A stretch of 64,000 bases of DNA from Deltaproteobacteria bacterium (GTDB taxonomy: Bacteria > Desulfobacterota > Desulfobacteria > Desulfobacterales > JAHEIW01): assembly GCA_024639185.1 (NCBI GenBank), contig JAHEIW010000003.1, forward strand, positions 44,247 through 108,246. The letters run 5' to 3'. The stretch's first letter is position 1, and each line of letters opens with the position of its first letter. The position numbers and the translations under genes are program-made. The notes under the pieces were generated by a model, which saw nothing but the letters and a program-made list of their open reading frames with translations, did not search any database and was not told the DNA's origin. This document shows, piece after piece, positions 38,701-46,575 of the stretch.

Positions 38701-40083
38701 TATTTTTTCGGTGGCCAGCCACTCGACCCCATTGGCAAAACCAAAAGCCCCGTTGTGCGAGCTCAGCGCGCACAGGGCGGTCCGCATGCGGGCGTAGGGT
38801 TCAGATTGTTTTGCCAGTCTGAGATTATCGTGGGTTTCGGCAAAATGCACGGTTAGCCCGTCTTTGCTCGAGATGTCGATGGCCTCAGTCAGGTAATGCT
38901 CGATTTGAGCGCGGTCGTAGTTTTGAAACAGCTCGGAGTACGCCCAGTTTAAATTGGCGCTGTTTAACAGATCACGGGTGACTGAAATTTTACCGCCCAG
39001 ACCTTCGAGTAAAAAAGTCACATCCGGAAACTGGGTCCGTACTTTGGCAACGATATAGCGCCAGGCCTTCTGTGGTATCATATAACCGGCATCACATCGG
39101 AAACCGTCCACCCCCCGCCGACACCACTTGAGAAAAACATCCGCCATGTACTGCCACAGTTCGGGCCGGGAATAATCTAACTTCGTCAGATCTTCCCAGG
39201 CAACGCCCCAGGCACCGGGCACCTGGATGCGGCCTTCGGGGCTTCTGACCAGCCATTGCGGATGGGTTTCGTGTAATCGTGCAGCCCAACCGGTATGATT
39301 GATGGCAATATCGATCAGGATCTTGGCATTGCGCTGGTGCACGGCATCCACCAGTTCGATGAATTGCTCCAGGGGGGTGGCGTGCGGATCGAATTCGGCC
39401 AGGGCAGGGTCCACCTCGGTAAAGCTCAAGGCGGCATAAGGGCTGCCGAATCTTCCCATGCGCCCATAGGTGGTCGGGGTGGGGTGGATGGGAAGCAGCA
39501 TTAGCAATCGGCACCCGAGCTCACCGATAATAAAATCGAGTTCTCCAACCAGGTCACGAAAGGTCCCCGAGGGCGGAATCACCGTGTAACCGCTACTATC
39601 CAGATTCTGAACGCACTGCGCCTCAGATGAACTCAGTGCCTGCCGGCCGGCTTTGTTGGGGCCAAACTGGCGCACAAAGGCATTGTAAATGATGTTGGCA
39701 CAACAGGCATCGGCTGAATCCACATTAATGGCTGTGTTGGGCCCCGGTGGCCATGTGGGCTGGCTTTCGCCATCTCTTAGAAAATAACATTTTGCTTCGA
39801 AATGACCGGCCTCGCACAGCGGCAGGGTCACAACAAAACGCCTGTCATCCAGGCGCTGCATGGGCAGGTCAAACCAGGCCTTACCGAGCGGCGTTTTCTT
39901 CTCTTCGACCTCCCGGATGATTTCATTTCTAATAACGCTGGCATGACCGATATTGGTGCGCACCCATGCGCTACCGGCCTGGGAGCCAGGCAGTTGCAGG
40001 GTTAATTTGAGCAAGTCTCCGCAGAAGCGCACCAGGCGCTTTCCGGGAGCAGGATCTTGAATTATTTGGTCATCATGTGTCAT
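35776..40083 (-). CDS. Large bifunctional-type glycogen debranching enzyme (GH13 + GDE_C)
   Basis: The product is 1435 residues. The N-terminal part (to about 640) is a GH13 alpha-amylase-type domain with DIAINHTGWAARL, GVDGFRCDAGYMIP with the nucleophile Asp, FLLEGLGGKISV with the general acid Glu, and VHFAETHDNLRLA. The C-terminal part (about 1050-1430) is an amylo-alpha-1,6-glucosidase domain with GYPWFLDWGRDALIFVRGLV, FSPTHFSWMDTNHPAGTPRQGYPIEIQALWYAAL and HNGTAWTWPFPSFCEAW. A beta-rich middle region connects them. The order resembles eukaryotic debranching enzymes, which combine 4-alpha-glucanotransferase and amylo-1,6-glucosidase. It removes alpha-1,6 branches so that phosphorylase can proceed. 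Confidence 0.92.
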   Translation of the reverse strand: MTHDDQIIQDPAPGKRLVRFCGDLLKLTLQLPGSQAGSAWVRTNIGHASVIRNEIIREVEEKKTPLGKAWFDLPMQRLDDRRFVVTLPLCEAGHFEAKCYFLRDGESQPTWPPGPNTAINVDSADACCANIIYNAFVRQFGPNKAGRQALSSSEAQCVQNLDSSGYTVIPPSGTFRDLVGELDFIIGELGCRLLMLLPIHPTPTTYGRMGRFGSPYAALSFTEVDPALAEFDPHATPLEQFIELVDAVHQRNAKILIDIAINHTGWAARLHETHPQWLVRSPEGRIQVPGAWGVAWEDLTKLDYSRPELWQYMADVFLKWCRRGVDGFRCDAGYMIPQKAWRYIVAKVRTQFPDVTFLLEGLGGKISVTRDLLNSANLNWAYSELFQNYDRAQIEHYLTEAIDISSKDGLTVHFAETHDNLRLAKQSEPYARMRTALCALSSHNGAFGFANGVEWLATEKINVHDATSLNWGAATHQIAEIRRLNHLLKVHPAFHEEVALSMHQQNEGNYIVLLRHHRPSGKKLLIVVNLDTENRTVATWDPASTGLDSAVFYDLLTGNTIEAATSTGLHTLQLEPGQVLCLATRAEELDPAGHYPEQPFALSERIEFQRLSAKALEIVSFYRGIEHFTHFDRAQAVHQLKEDPLTFCKQHVSEGGPPRAVTWLWPQDLRREVMIPPGHFLLIRADCAFRARLADGNRTLATEASLPTDEENHFVLFLPPAVPQTMQHCTLRLSVYDQAQPSGCRHAEGHVVLLPAVKDLPIKQVYDHSDLLDEAFTFLATNGRGAMLHSPVAWNKLDSRYDGLLAANFHPDVPEDRWIMFSRCRAWVVYQGYSRALNMDCLEKFRTSTDGSGSWQYHVPTGQGENVLLTVRMTMLAGQNSVLLRFFRHPAEDRPQRLADSEPVEIILRPDIENRSFHAATKAYQGPEEQWPQAISALSNGFDFTPDADHQLRIQMDEAVFVTEPEWLYMIHRRQDARRGHDPDSDLFSPGYLRVYAEGNQSVTLRATAGSARDLSKAGASAADSAKTVGVAENDSPIAASEILNRNLDHYVVRRGDLKSVIAGYPWFLDWGRDALIFVRGLVAAGKAEQARDILVQFARFEKNGTLPNMIQAESDANRSTSDAPLWLLAASADWVRTKADGDLLGTDCGGRTLRQILISIGRSLKKGAPNGVHMDPQSGLIFSPTHFSWMDTNHPAGTPRQGYPIEIQALWYAALSFLATIDSTDSRPDWQQLAQQVQHSVLQYFWQPEFAFLSDCLHAGPGQAAREAIADDALRPNQLLAITLGAVTNKDKCRDILAACLTLLVPGAIRSLADRPVQHEIKITHRGALINDPRHPYWGKYEGDEDTRRKPAYHNGTAWTWPFPSFCEAWAMTYAEEGKAAALAWLSSGTHLLEHGCVGHIPEILDGDYPHTPGGCDAQAWGASELLRVWLKLT

Positions 40084-40427
40084 ATCAGCTGGACCGGGTC
40101 GTGTTTACACGATTCATCTTTTGGTAGACCATACGTGAATATTCGTCGTCTTTTAAAAATAAATATGTTTGGTTCGATATACCGCATCTCAGATGAAGGC
40201 CTCATTTTGATGGGAGAAATTCATGCAACCTGCCAAACTGAGTTTACATGTTCTGAGCGCTGGTATATATATAATACCGAAATTCTCCTTGAAAAACCAA
40301 AAATATAAGCATAAGAAATATTAATAGATTAAACAGGATAGCGCTTTTGGGTGTTTCACCAGCATTAATTGTATACCGAACTCGCTCGAATGCCAATAGC
40401 CTGAATTTTAAAATAGGAAAATACAAT
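40084..40427. other. Intergenic region without a recognisable gene
   Basis: This 344 bp stretch between the divergent debranching-enzyme and DUF2914 genes contains no convincing gene. It is AT-rich, with TATATATATAATA near 40265 that may be part of a promoter. I see nothing else in it. Confidence 0.6.
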
Positions 40428-40856
40428 ATGCGAAATCGTTATTTTTATATCTGTTTGGTATGTGTTGTTGTTTATCTTTTTCTTCTCCAGCCCTTGCTGC
40501 CTGTCAAACATGTTGGCGATGCCCATGCCGCACAGCTGGAGCTGTTTCAGGCGCTGATGGCAGAAGATATTTTTTCGAACGCTCCCCGTAATCCGACGAC
40601 CGCTTTCTCCGTCAAACAAAAGAAAGCCGTTTGTTTTACCTCATTCAACCAGGTGCCGCAAAAATTGATCATCTATCATAACTGGTATCATCGCGATGTG
40701 CCCAGCGCCAAAATCCGGCTAACGCTCAAGCCGCCCCGCTGGTCGACATACAGCAGCATCGAGCTCAACAAAACCGACATTGGTCCCTGGCGGGTAGAGA
40801 TAACCGATGAAACCGGCAATGTCCTTGAAGTTTTAAGATTCAGTGTTACGGAATGA
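40428..40856 (+). CDS. DUF2914-like membrane-anchored protein
   Basis: The ATG at 40428, preceded by AGGAAA, gives 142 residues. A single transmembrane segment (YFYICLVCVVVYLFLLQPLL) is followed by a periplasmic domain with VCFTSFNQVPQKLIIYHNWYHRD, IRLTLKPPRWSTYSSIEL and GPWRVEITDETGNVLEVLRF. This pattern, with W-x-VE-x-TD-x-x-G-x-VL near the end, is that of DUF2914, a beta-sandwich often found in envelope proteins. The stop overlaps the start of the diadenylate cyclase gene by 4 bp (ATGA), which suggests translational coupling and a shared envelope function. Confidence 0.75.
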   Translation: MRNRYFYICLVCVVVYLFLLQPLLPVKHVGDAHAAQLELFQALMAEDIFSNAPRNPTTAFSVKQKKAVCFTSFNQVPQKLIIYHNWYHRDVPSAKIRLTLKPPRWSTYSSIELNKTDIGPWRVEITDETGNVLEVLRFSVTE

Positions 40857-42295
40857 TCATAATGGAAAATTTTCTTTTATTTATATCCACCATCCGCTGG
40901 CAGGATGTGGTTGATATCTGCGTAAACAGCTATATTCTTTTCCGCTTTTACGTTCTTTTCCGGGGGACCAATGTATTCCGGGTCCTCATCGGCATGACTG
41001 TTCTGTGGTTTCTGCAACGCATTGCGGTTTCCCTGGGTCTTATTGTCACCAGCTGGGTTGTACAGGGCATCGTTGCGGTTGGTGCTATCATTATCATTGT
41101 GGTGTTTCGTAATGAAATTCGCCGGGTACTGCAGGCCAAAAATTTTAAATCCATTCTCTGGGGGCTTTCTTACAAGACGGTCACGACACCGACCGAGATT
41201 ATTACCGAAACCGTATTTCAGATGGCTGACCGCAAATGCGGTGCCCTGATCGTTTTTCCGGGAAAAGAAGATCTGAGCGGCGTGGTTCAGGGCGGCACGC
41301 CCTGGAAAGGCCTGATCACCAAAGAAATGATTGCCAGTATCTTCTGGCCCGATAATCCGGTGCACGATGGGGCCGCCATTGTTCAGGGAGATCAGATAAC
41401 GTTTGTGAGTGCCATCCTGCCGCTATCAGAGCGTGAGGACCTGCCCTCGCATTATGGTACACGGCATCGTGCTGCCCTGGGACTGGCCGAAGCATCCGAT
41501 GCGCTGGTTATCGTTGTCTCAGAGGAAAGGGGCGATGTGCTGGTTGCCAAGGGCAACCGTCTGCGCGAAATCAAGCTGAAAAAAACGCTTGAAAATAATC
41601 TACAGGAACATTTGGGCACCGCCGCCGTCGAAAAAAGCGCCGCGCGAAAAGAAGGCCTTGAAATCGCAACTGCTGCGATGCTGTCCATTTTGTTTATTAC
41701 CGGCATCTGGTTCAGTGTTTCCAGGGGCCAGGATACGCTGGTTTCTTTGGATATCCCGGTAGATTATATCAATCGGACAGCCGGCACCGAAATCGTAGAT
41801 ACGTCGGTAAAAACCGTTAGTCTGGTGTTAAGCGGGTCAGGTGCTCTGGTTAAATCCGTCACACCGGATCAGGTCGGCGTCCGGCTGGATTTAAATAAAA
41901 CCAGCGTTGGACGCAATACATTCACAATTACGTCTGATAACATATCGCTGCCACCCGGCATTGTGCTGCGAGAAGTGACGCCATCTGAAGTCGATGTATT
42001 AATCGATGAGACCAGAAAAAAAGAATTCCCCGTTCAAATCGATTGGGTGGGCAGGCTGGCTGCTAATCTCATATTGGTGGATGCGGTCACCGATCCGCCT
42101 ACGGTTACGATCGCCGGCAGCAAACGCATTCTTGAAGAAATCGCGACGATCTACACCGAAAAAGTGCTGCTGGATGAATTAAGTGGCAAAGGTGAATTGA
42201 CGGCCAACCTGGTTTTGAGTCCGGCGTCATTGAAAATAGCGTCCGGCTCAAAGGATAAAGTCACGATTCAATATTTGATTCGCGAAAGAGAGTAG
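40853..42295 (+). CDS. Diadenylate cyclase (CdaA-type) fused to YbbR-like (CdaR) domains
   Basis: The product is 480 residues. Transmembrane segments lie near residues 42-60 and 62-85. The DAC catalytic domain follows: VHDGAAIVQGD with the DGA motif at 172-174, FVSAILPLSE, and GTRHRAALGLAEAS with the RHR motif at 204-206. It makes cyclic di-AMP from two ATP. After a further transmembrane segment (IATAAMLSILFITGIWFSV, about 271-289) come two YbbR-like repeats (SLDIPVDYINRTAGTEIVDTSVKTVSLVLSG, and FPVQIDWVGRLAANLILVDA), which would be periplasmic. In Firmicutes, CdaA and its regulator CdaR are separate proteins. Here both are one chain. It follows the DUF2914 gene with a 4 bp overlap. Confidence 0.9.
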   Translation: MIIMENFLLFISTIRWQDVVDICVNSYILFRFYVLFRGTNVFRVLIGMTVLWFLQRIAVSLGLIVTSWVVQGIVAVGAIIIIVVFRNEIRRVLQAKNFKSILWGLSYKTVTTPTEIITETVFQMADRKCGALIVFPGKEDLSGVVQGGTPWKGLITKEMIASIFWPDNPVHDGAAIVQGDQITFVSAILPLSEREDLPSHYGTRHRAALGLAEASDALVIVVSEERGDVLVAKGNRLREIKLKKTLENNLQEHLGTAAVEKSAARKEGLEIATAAMLSILFITGIWFSVSRGQDTLVSLDIPVDYINRTAGTEIVDTSVKTVSLVLSGSGALVKSVTPDQVGVRLDLNKTSVGRNTFTITSDNISLPPGIVLREVTPSEVDVLIDETRKKEFPVQIDWVGRLAANLILVDAVTDPPTVTIAGSKRILEEIATIYTEKVLLDELSGKGELTANLVLSPASLKIASGSKDKVTIQYLIRERE

Positions 42296-42325
42296 TTTGA
42301 TTTCGGATTTCAGATTGGGGATTAA

Positions 42326-42405
42326 ATGGCAAAGCGCATAGTGCAAAGGGCATAGCGTTTTTAGTACGATCCTGCGCTTTGCGCCATGCGCTATGTCCGC
42401 CGAAT
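42326..42405. repeat. GCATAGCG-type repeat
   Basis: GGCAAAGCGCATAGTGCAAAGGGCATAGCG (42328-42357) matches the unit at 12050-12078, followed by GCGCTTTGCGCCATGCGCTATG, which is its inverted complement. It lies in the gap between the convergent cyclase and UDP-glucose pyrophosphorylase genes and might act as a bidirectional transcription barrier. Confidence 0.75.
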
Positions 42406-42447
42406 GATGGTCTTTTGATTTGACTTCCAGAACAGTAAGCAAAAGTT

Positions 42448-43854
42448 TTAGAATATTAAATCGCTGTTGATGATCGTTCCTTGTTTGATGACGGCCGCTG
42501 CATTTTGTGTGTTCTTAATTGACACCAGACCCTGAATGACCACATCGCTTTCAAAAGACACATCACCTTCAATTTCGAGGGATTCACAGTCCACCAAAGA
42601 GGGCAGTCCTTCCTTAAAGCGCTGTTCGAGAAGATCAATTTTTCCATAAAATTTCGGGTCCAGTTTTATCTTGACGGTTTCCGGTTTGCCGGCCGATCTG
42701 CGCTCTGGGTTTAGGTGGAGTTGGTAATTATCTTCAAGGACATAGCAATCCGAGCGCAACGCCAGCAAATCATTGCAGGATTTGACAGGGAAAAATCGAG
42801 ATCGGGGCACCCTTACGGCGGTGGCGCCATCAAAAAGTGAAATAGCAGCGCCCATGGCGGTTTCAACCTGGTATACTGCCGGGCTGCTCTCATTTCTAAA
42901 ATCTACTGTTTTGGGATTAAGGATCATGGGCAGATGGAGGGTATGGTCCTTTTCAAACAACGTCGATAAAGCTTCCAGGTTAACCCAGATGTTATTGGTA
43001 TTGAAGAAACGGTAGCGGTTTATATCTCGGAATGCGTTAATTTCTTGCTGCGGGCATTGGGCGGCTTCACGCAAAATCAGACGACCGTTGCGGTGCCTGG
43101 CCAGATGTCCGCCCTTGATATCTGCCGGGGTTTTTTCAGCCACCTCCATCATGAACGGAAATTGGTGTTCGCCAAAATAGCCCAGCAATCCTGAGTCCAT
43201 CTGAGCGCCGAGATTATCCAGATTGTGAAAAAAGGCATACCGTATCCCGTCATTTTGTAGGCTGGCAAGCATGCCGGAAGTGTGAAGCGCGGTAAAGACA
43301 TCACCGTGCCCCGGTGGATTCCATTCCAATTCCGAATTCTGTGGCCATGCGGCCGGTCGCAGATCTTTTTGCAGAATCTTTGGAAACTTGTGCTGAATAA
43401 ACTGAAACGGTTGGCGGGTAGGTTTAATTTTGGATAAGGCTGCTTGGGTTGCCGCCTGGGTATTAAAACTGTTCATTAATGCCAGTTGAACCCCGCTGTG
43501 ATCAGCCTGTTGTAAAATGATTTCAAGAAAATTCATTCCGTTTTTGGCGTCTATCAAAGACTTGGGTCCGGTTAACCCCATGGTCGTTCCCAGCCCGCCG
43601 TTTAAAACGATTCTAACGCAATGCTGCAGCGCGCGCCGGCCGGCGGCAGCGTATTTTTCTAAACGATCAAAATCCTTAATATCCTGAAAATTTACCGGTT
43701 GAATCTCGCGATCGTATAGCAGGCCGGTCTCTCCGCTGAGCACCTGGTTGTAGTAATAGGCAAACGTATCGATAACCAGCGGCTGCAGCCCTTCGTTTTT
43801 CATTTTGGCGACAAAGGCGTGCAGATGGCCCTCAACCTCTCGATGCGTCATCAA
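42448..43854 (-). CDS. UTP--glucose-1-phosphate uridylyltransferase, eukaryotic-type UGPase
   Basis: This 468-residue protein belongs to the eukaryotic UGP2-like family, not the short bacterial GalU. VRIVLNGGLGTTMGLTGPKSLI is the nucleotide-binding loop, followed by LALMNSFNTQAATQAAL, PFQFIQHKFPKIL and EWNPPGHGDVFTALHTSGML (the PPGHGD motif). The end has hexapeptide-like turns (LEIEGDVSFESDVVIQGLV), the C-terminal beta-helix of UGPases. It forms UDP-glucose, which may serve the glycogen synthase 10 kb away or envelope polysaccharides. It is 46 bp downstream of ilvE. Confidence 0.9.
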   Translation of the reverse strand: MMTHREVEGHLHAFVAKMKNEGLQPLVIDTFAYYYNQVLSGETGLLYDREIQPVNFQDIKDFDRLEKYAAAGRRALQHCVRIVLNGGLGTTMGLTGPKSLIDAKNGMNFLEIILQQADHSGVQLALMNSFNTQAATQAALSKIKPTRQPFQFIQHKFPKILQKDLRPAAWPQNSELEWNPPGHGDVFTALHTSGMLASLQNDGIRYAFFHNLDNLGAQMDSGLLGYFGEHQFPFMMEVAEKTPADIKGGHLARHRNGRLILREAAQCPQQEINAFRDINRYRFFNTNNIWVNLEALSTLFEKDHTLHLPMILNPKTVDFRNESSPAVYQVETAMGAAISLFDGATAVRVPRSRFFPVKSCNDLLALRSDCYVLEDNYQLHLNPERRSAGKPETVKIKLDPKFYGKIDLLEQRFKEGLPSLVDCESLEIEGDVSFESDVVIQGLVSIKNTQNAAAVIKQGTIINSDLIF

Positions 43855-43900
43855 TGTCTCCTAAAGTTTTAATCCGCAATTCAAAATCTGCAATCCGCAA

Positions 43901-44965
43901 TCAAGCGACAGCTACGATCCACCCCAGCGGATCTTCGGCCTTGCCGTACTGGATATCGGTGATGGCGCTGTAATATTTCCGGGCAACCGGGCCGACCTCT
44001 CCATCCGCAATGGTGAAGACGTTGTCACCGTATTTGATCTCGCCCACAGGTGAAATCACGGCGGCGGTTCCGGATCCGAAAACCTCTGTCAGTTTTCCGG
44101 AAGCATTGGCCTGCACTAATTCATCAATGCTGATCTTTCGCTCGGATACCTTGTCGCCCCAGTGTTTGGCCAGCCGGATCACCGAATCCCGGGTGATACC
44201 CGGCAAGATGCTGCCGTTTAATTCGGGGGTGACGATTTCGCCATCAATGACAAAAAAGATGTTCATGGAGCCGACTTCTTCAAGATATTTTTGCTCGACG
44301 CCATCGAGCCAAAGCACCTGCGCATAACCTTCTTTGTGGGCCTCTTCACCGGCCAGGATGCTGGCTGCGTAGTTGCCGGGCGTTTTGGCTTCACCCACCC
44401 CGCCGCGTACCGCCCGGACGTATTCATGGGTGACCAGAATTTTGACCGGATTGAAGCCCTCTGGATAATAGGCTCCCACCGGTGACAGAATAACAAAGTA
44501 CCGATAGTTAAATGAAGCACGCACACCGATATAAGGATCCGTGGCGATTAGCGTGGGCCTGATGTAAAGCGATGTTTCCGGCGCACCCGGGACCCAGTCT
44601 TTTTCCATCGTGAGAAGTTGTTTAAGAAATTCAAAGGCCAAAGCTTCGTCGATTTCCGGCATGCACAGCCTTCGGCAGGAGCGATTCAGGCGTTTGAAAT
44701 TTTCCTGGGGTCTGAACAGCTGGATGCTGCCCGATTCGGTTCGGTATGCCTTGAGTCCCTCAAAAGCACCCTGAGCATAATGCAAAAACATGGTAGACGG
44801 ATCCAATGCCATTGGGCCGTAGGGTTCGATACGAGCTGAGTGCCAGCCCTTATCCGGCGCGTAATCCATGATAAACATATAATCGGTGAATAGGGTCCCA
44901 AAACCCAGCTTGGATTCATCCGGTTTTTCTTTTAGCTGTGCTGATTCTGTCACGGTCACTTCCAT
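43901..44965 (-). CDS. ilvE: Branched-chain amino-acid aminotransferase
   Basis: The product is 354 residues, the length of class II (mitochondrial/actinobacterial-type) branched-chain aminotransferases. FGTLFTDYMFIMDYAP and MFLHYAQGAFEGLKAYR open the fold-type IV core. GVGEAKTPGNYAAS holds the PLP-binding Lys. YLEEVGSMNIFFVIDGEIVTPELNGSILPGITRDSVIRLAKHWG is the strongly conserved C-terminal block. It catalyses the last step of valine, leucine and isoleucine synthesis. It is monocistronic or shares a transcript with the UGPase gene. A short AATCCGCAATCAAGC-type repeat lies between them. Confidence 0.96.
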   Translation of the reverse strand: MEVTVTESAQLKEKPDESKLGFGTLFTDYMFIMDYAPDKGWHSARIEPYGPMALDPSTMFLHYAQGAFEGLKAYRTESGSIQLFRPQENFKRLNRSCRRLCMPEIDEALAFEFLKQLLTMEKDWVPGAPETSLYIRPTLIATDPYIGVRASFNYRYFVILSPVGAYYPEGFNPVKILVTHEYVRAVRGGVGEAKTPGNYAASILAGEEAHKEGYAQVLWLDGVEQKYLEEVGSMNIFFVIDGEIVTPELNGSILPGITRDSVIRLAKHWGDKVSERKISIDELVQANASGKLTEVFGSGTAAVISPVGEIKYGDNVFTIADGEVGPVARKYYSAITDIQYGKAEDPLGWIVAVA

Positions 44966-45089
44966 GGAAGCCTCCTTGGCGATTCAAAAATTTATCTGAT
45001 AACTCTTGAGCTTTATCTTCTAAATTTAATGGATATTATATATTCAACTGATAAATCAAGAAATAAGTTCTACTAGCAAAGGTTTAAGG

Positions 45090-45265
45090 TGTCCCGTCTT
45101 CGCTCTTGCGAGCTACGCCGCGGCAAGCAGGTGTCAGGCCTTCGGTGACCAGTTGAGGGCCGCTGTCATTTGGTAACCATTACGGTCTCAGGGCTTTCGT
45201 TGTTTTCGGATTTTGGTCTTATGTCTGCTGACACCCGACACCTGACACCTGACACCTTATGATTT
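45090..45265. repeat. Repeat with GTGTCCCG and GACACC blocks, family C copy 1
   Basis: GGTGTCCCGTCTTCGCTCTTGCGAGCTACGCCGCGGCAAGCAGGTGTCAG (45090-45139) is repeated, inverted, at 59915-59964. Copies of TGACACCCGACACCTGACACCTGACACC follow at about 45228-45255. The 402 bp region 44966-45367 holds no gene. Confidence 0.8.
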
Positions 45266-45367
45266 GGGACAGCGTTTATTGACATCAAGCGTTACCTCGG
45301 ATATAACCGCCCATTTGGTTCTCGAATATAGCGACTGGCATTATCGCGATGACGGAAAGGAATTTAC

Positions 45368-46168
45368 ATGAGTGATACACAAAGAATGGCCAATGTCGAC
45401 CCGGTTCGGCTAGGCCCCAACAGTCAGTTTAAATTTAAATGTCACCCGGGCGTGGAATGTTTCACCGAATGCTGTCGGGATATTAATATCATCCTGACGC
45501 CCTATGATATCATCCAGCTTAAAAACAATTTGCAGCTGACCTCCGAGGAATTTTTAGCCATTTACACCGAGCCACAGATGCTGGAAAAAACAGGGCTGCC
45601 GGTGATTACGCTTAAGTTTATAGAAGATGAACAATCGGAATCGGAAAGTAAACTGTGTCCCTTTGTCAGAGAAAATGGTTGCCTGGTCTACGATAACCGG
45701 CCAACCACCTGTCGCTATTATCCGCTGGGAGTTGCCTCGCTGAGCCACAAGGAAGATGCTGATGGGGAAGAGTTTTATTTTTTCGTGCATGAGCCTCATT
45801 GTCTGGGATTCAAGGAAGAAAAACTCTGGACGGTAAAAGAATTCCGCAAAGATCAGGGAGTCGATATTCATGATCAAATCAACGCCGAGTGGACCGATTT
45901 GTTGGTGCGCAAGCGATCTTTCCCGCCCAACATGCAGTTGACCGAAAAGACCAAAAATATGTTTTTTCTGGTGAGCTACAATATCGATAAATTCCGCGAA
46001 TTTGTTTTTGAAAGTTCTTTCCTGGATCGCTATGAGGTTGAAGAATCAGCCCTTGACAAGATCAAGGATAACGAAATTGAACTGCTCAAATTTGGCTTGA
46101 CCTGGCTCAAATGGCTGCTGTTCAAGGAAGGTGATTTCAAACTGAAACCCGGAGTTACTGATAAATGA
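45368..46168 (+). CDS. YkgJ-family cysteine-cluster protein
   Basis: The product is 266 residues. Cysteines occur as CHPGVECFTECCRDINIIL near residues 20-40, then CPFVRENGCLVYDNRPTTCRYYPLG, and HCLGF later, the pattern of the YkgJ/Fe-S-or-zinc cluster family. These proteins bind a metal cluster, but no enzymatic role is established. The protein is longer than the minimal family (about 120) because of an all-alpha C-terminal half. It is a single gene; a family-C repeat lies upstream and a terminator hairpin downstream. Confidence 0.8.
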   Translation: MSDTQRMANVDPVRLGPNSQFKFKCHPGVECFTECCRDINIILTPYDIIQLKNNLQLTSEEFLAIYTEPQMLEKTGLPVITLKFIEDEQSESESKLCPFVRENGCLVYDNRPTTCRYYPLGVASLSHKEDADGEEFYFFVHEPHCLGFKEEKLWTVKEFRKDQGVDIHDQINAEWTDLLVRKRSFPPNMQLTEKTKNMFFLVSYNIDKFREFVFESSFLDRYEVEESALDKIKDNEIELLKFGLTWLKWLLFKEGDFKLKPGVTDK

Positions 46169-46182
46169 TAAGTAATCTGTAA

Positions 46183-46375
46183 ATTCAAAGCCATCTCAAA
46201 ACCCCTTTTCCACGAGTTTGCGGCTTTTGTAAAGCGCTAAGCTCGCTGCGCTAAATTTTGAAAACTCGGGCAACAGCCCTCAGACAGTTCAAAATTTGGC
46301 GTTTCTCTTCGCTAAGCGCATTATAACAAAAGGCCGCAATATCAGTTCCAAAGAGGTTTTGAGACGTCTTCTTAT
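46183..46375. repeat. Intergenic inverted repeat
   Basis: CCATCTCAAAACCCCTTTT near 46190 and AAAGAGGTTTTGAGACG near 46353 are inverted and close this 190 bp stretch. Inside, AAAGCGCTAAGC...TTCGCTAAGCGC form another pair, and AAGGCCGCAATATC pairs with part of GCGGCTTTTG. The outer ends resemble the TCTCAAAA ends of the family A element at 3158. No gene is visible. Confidence 0.65.
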
Positions 46376-46387
46376 GATTCGTTGAGC

Positions 46388-46425
46388 AAAAAAGCCGGGT
46401 TCATTTGAAACCGGCTTTTTATTTA
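46388..46425 (+). terminator. Rho-independent terminator after the YkgJ-like gene
   Basis: AAAAAGCCGGGTTC (46389-46402) pairs, with one mismatch, with GAAACCGGCTTTTT (46407-46420), followed by TTTA. It lies 220 bp after the stop codon and faces the end of the dapA-like gene, so it may serve both strands. Confidence 0.75.
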
Positions 46426-46435
46426 AGGTAAGTGT

Positions 46436-46575
46436 GCATTCAGAAATGAGGAATTTTTTCCAAGGTCAAGGAAAAATCAGATTTTATTCCGGAGGCATAC
46501 TTGAAGTATGTCGAGGATCCAAAACCTGATTAAGACACAGAGATTGGGGAAAATGGCCATTTATGAATGGGCACT
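46436..46575. repeat. Family A intergenic element copy 3
   Basis: The sequence from CATTCAGAAATGAGGAATTTTTTCCAAGG to GGCCATTTATGAATGGGCAC includes the palindrome CATACTTGAAGTATG (46497-46511). The reverse complement of 57434-57582 aligns to it over its full length. It ends at the dapA-like gene stop codon. Confidence 0.85.
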
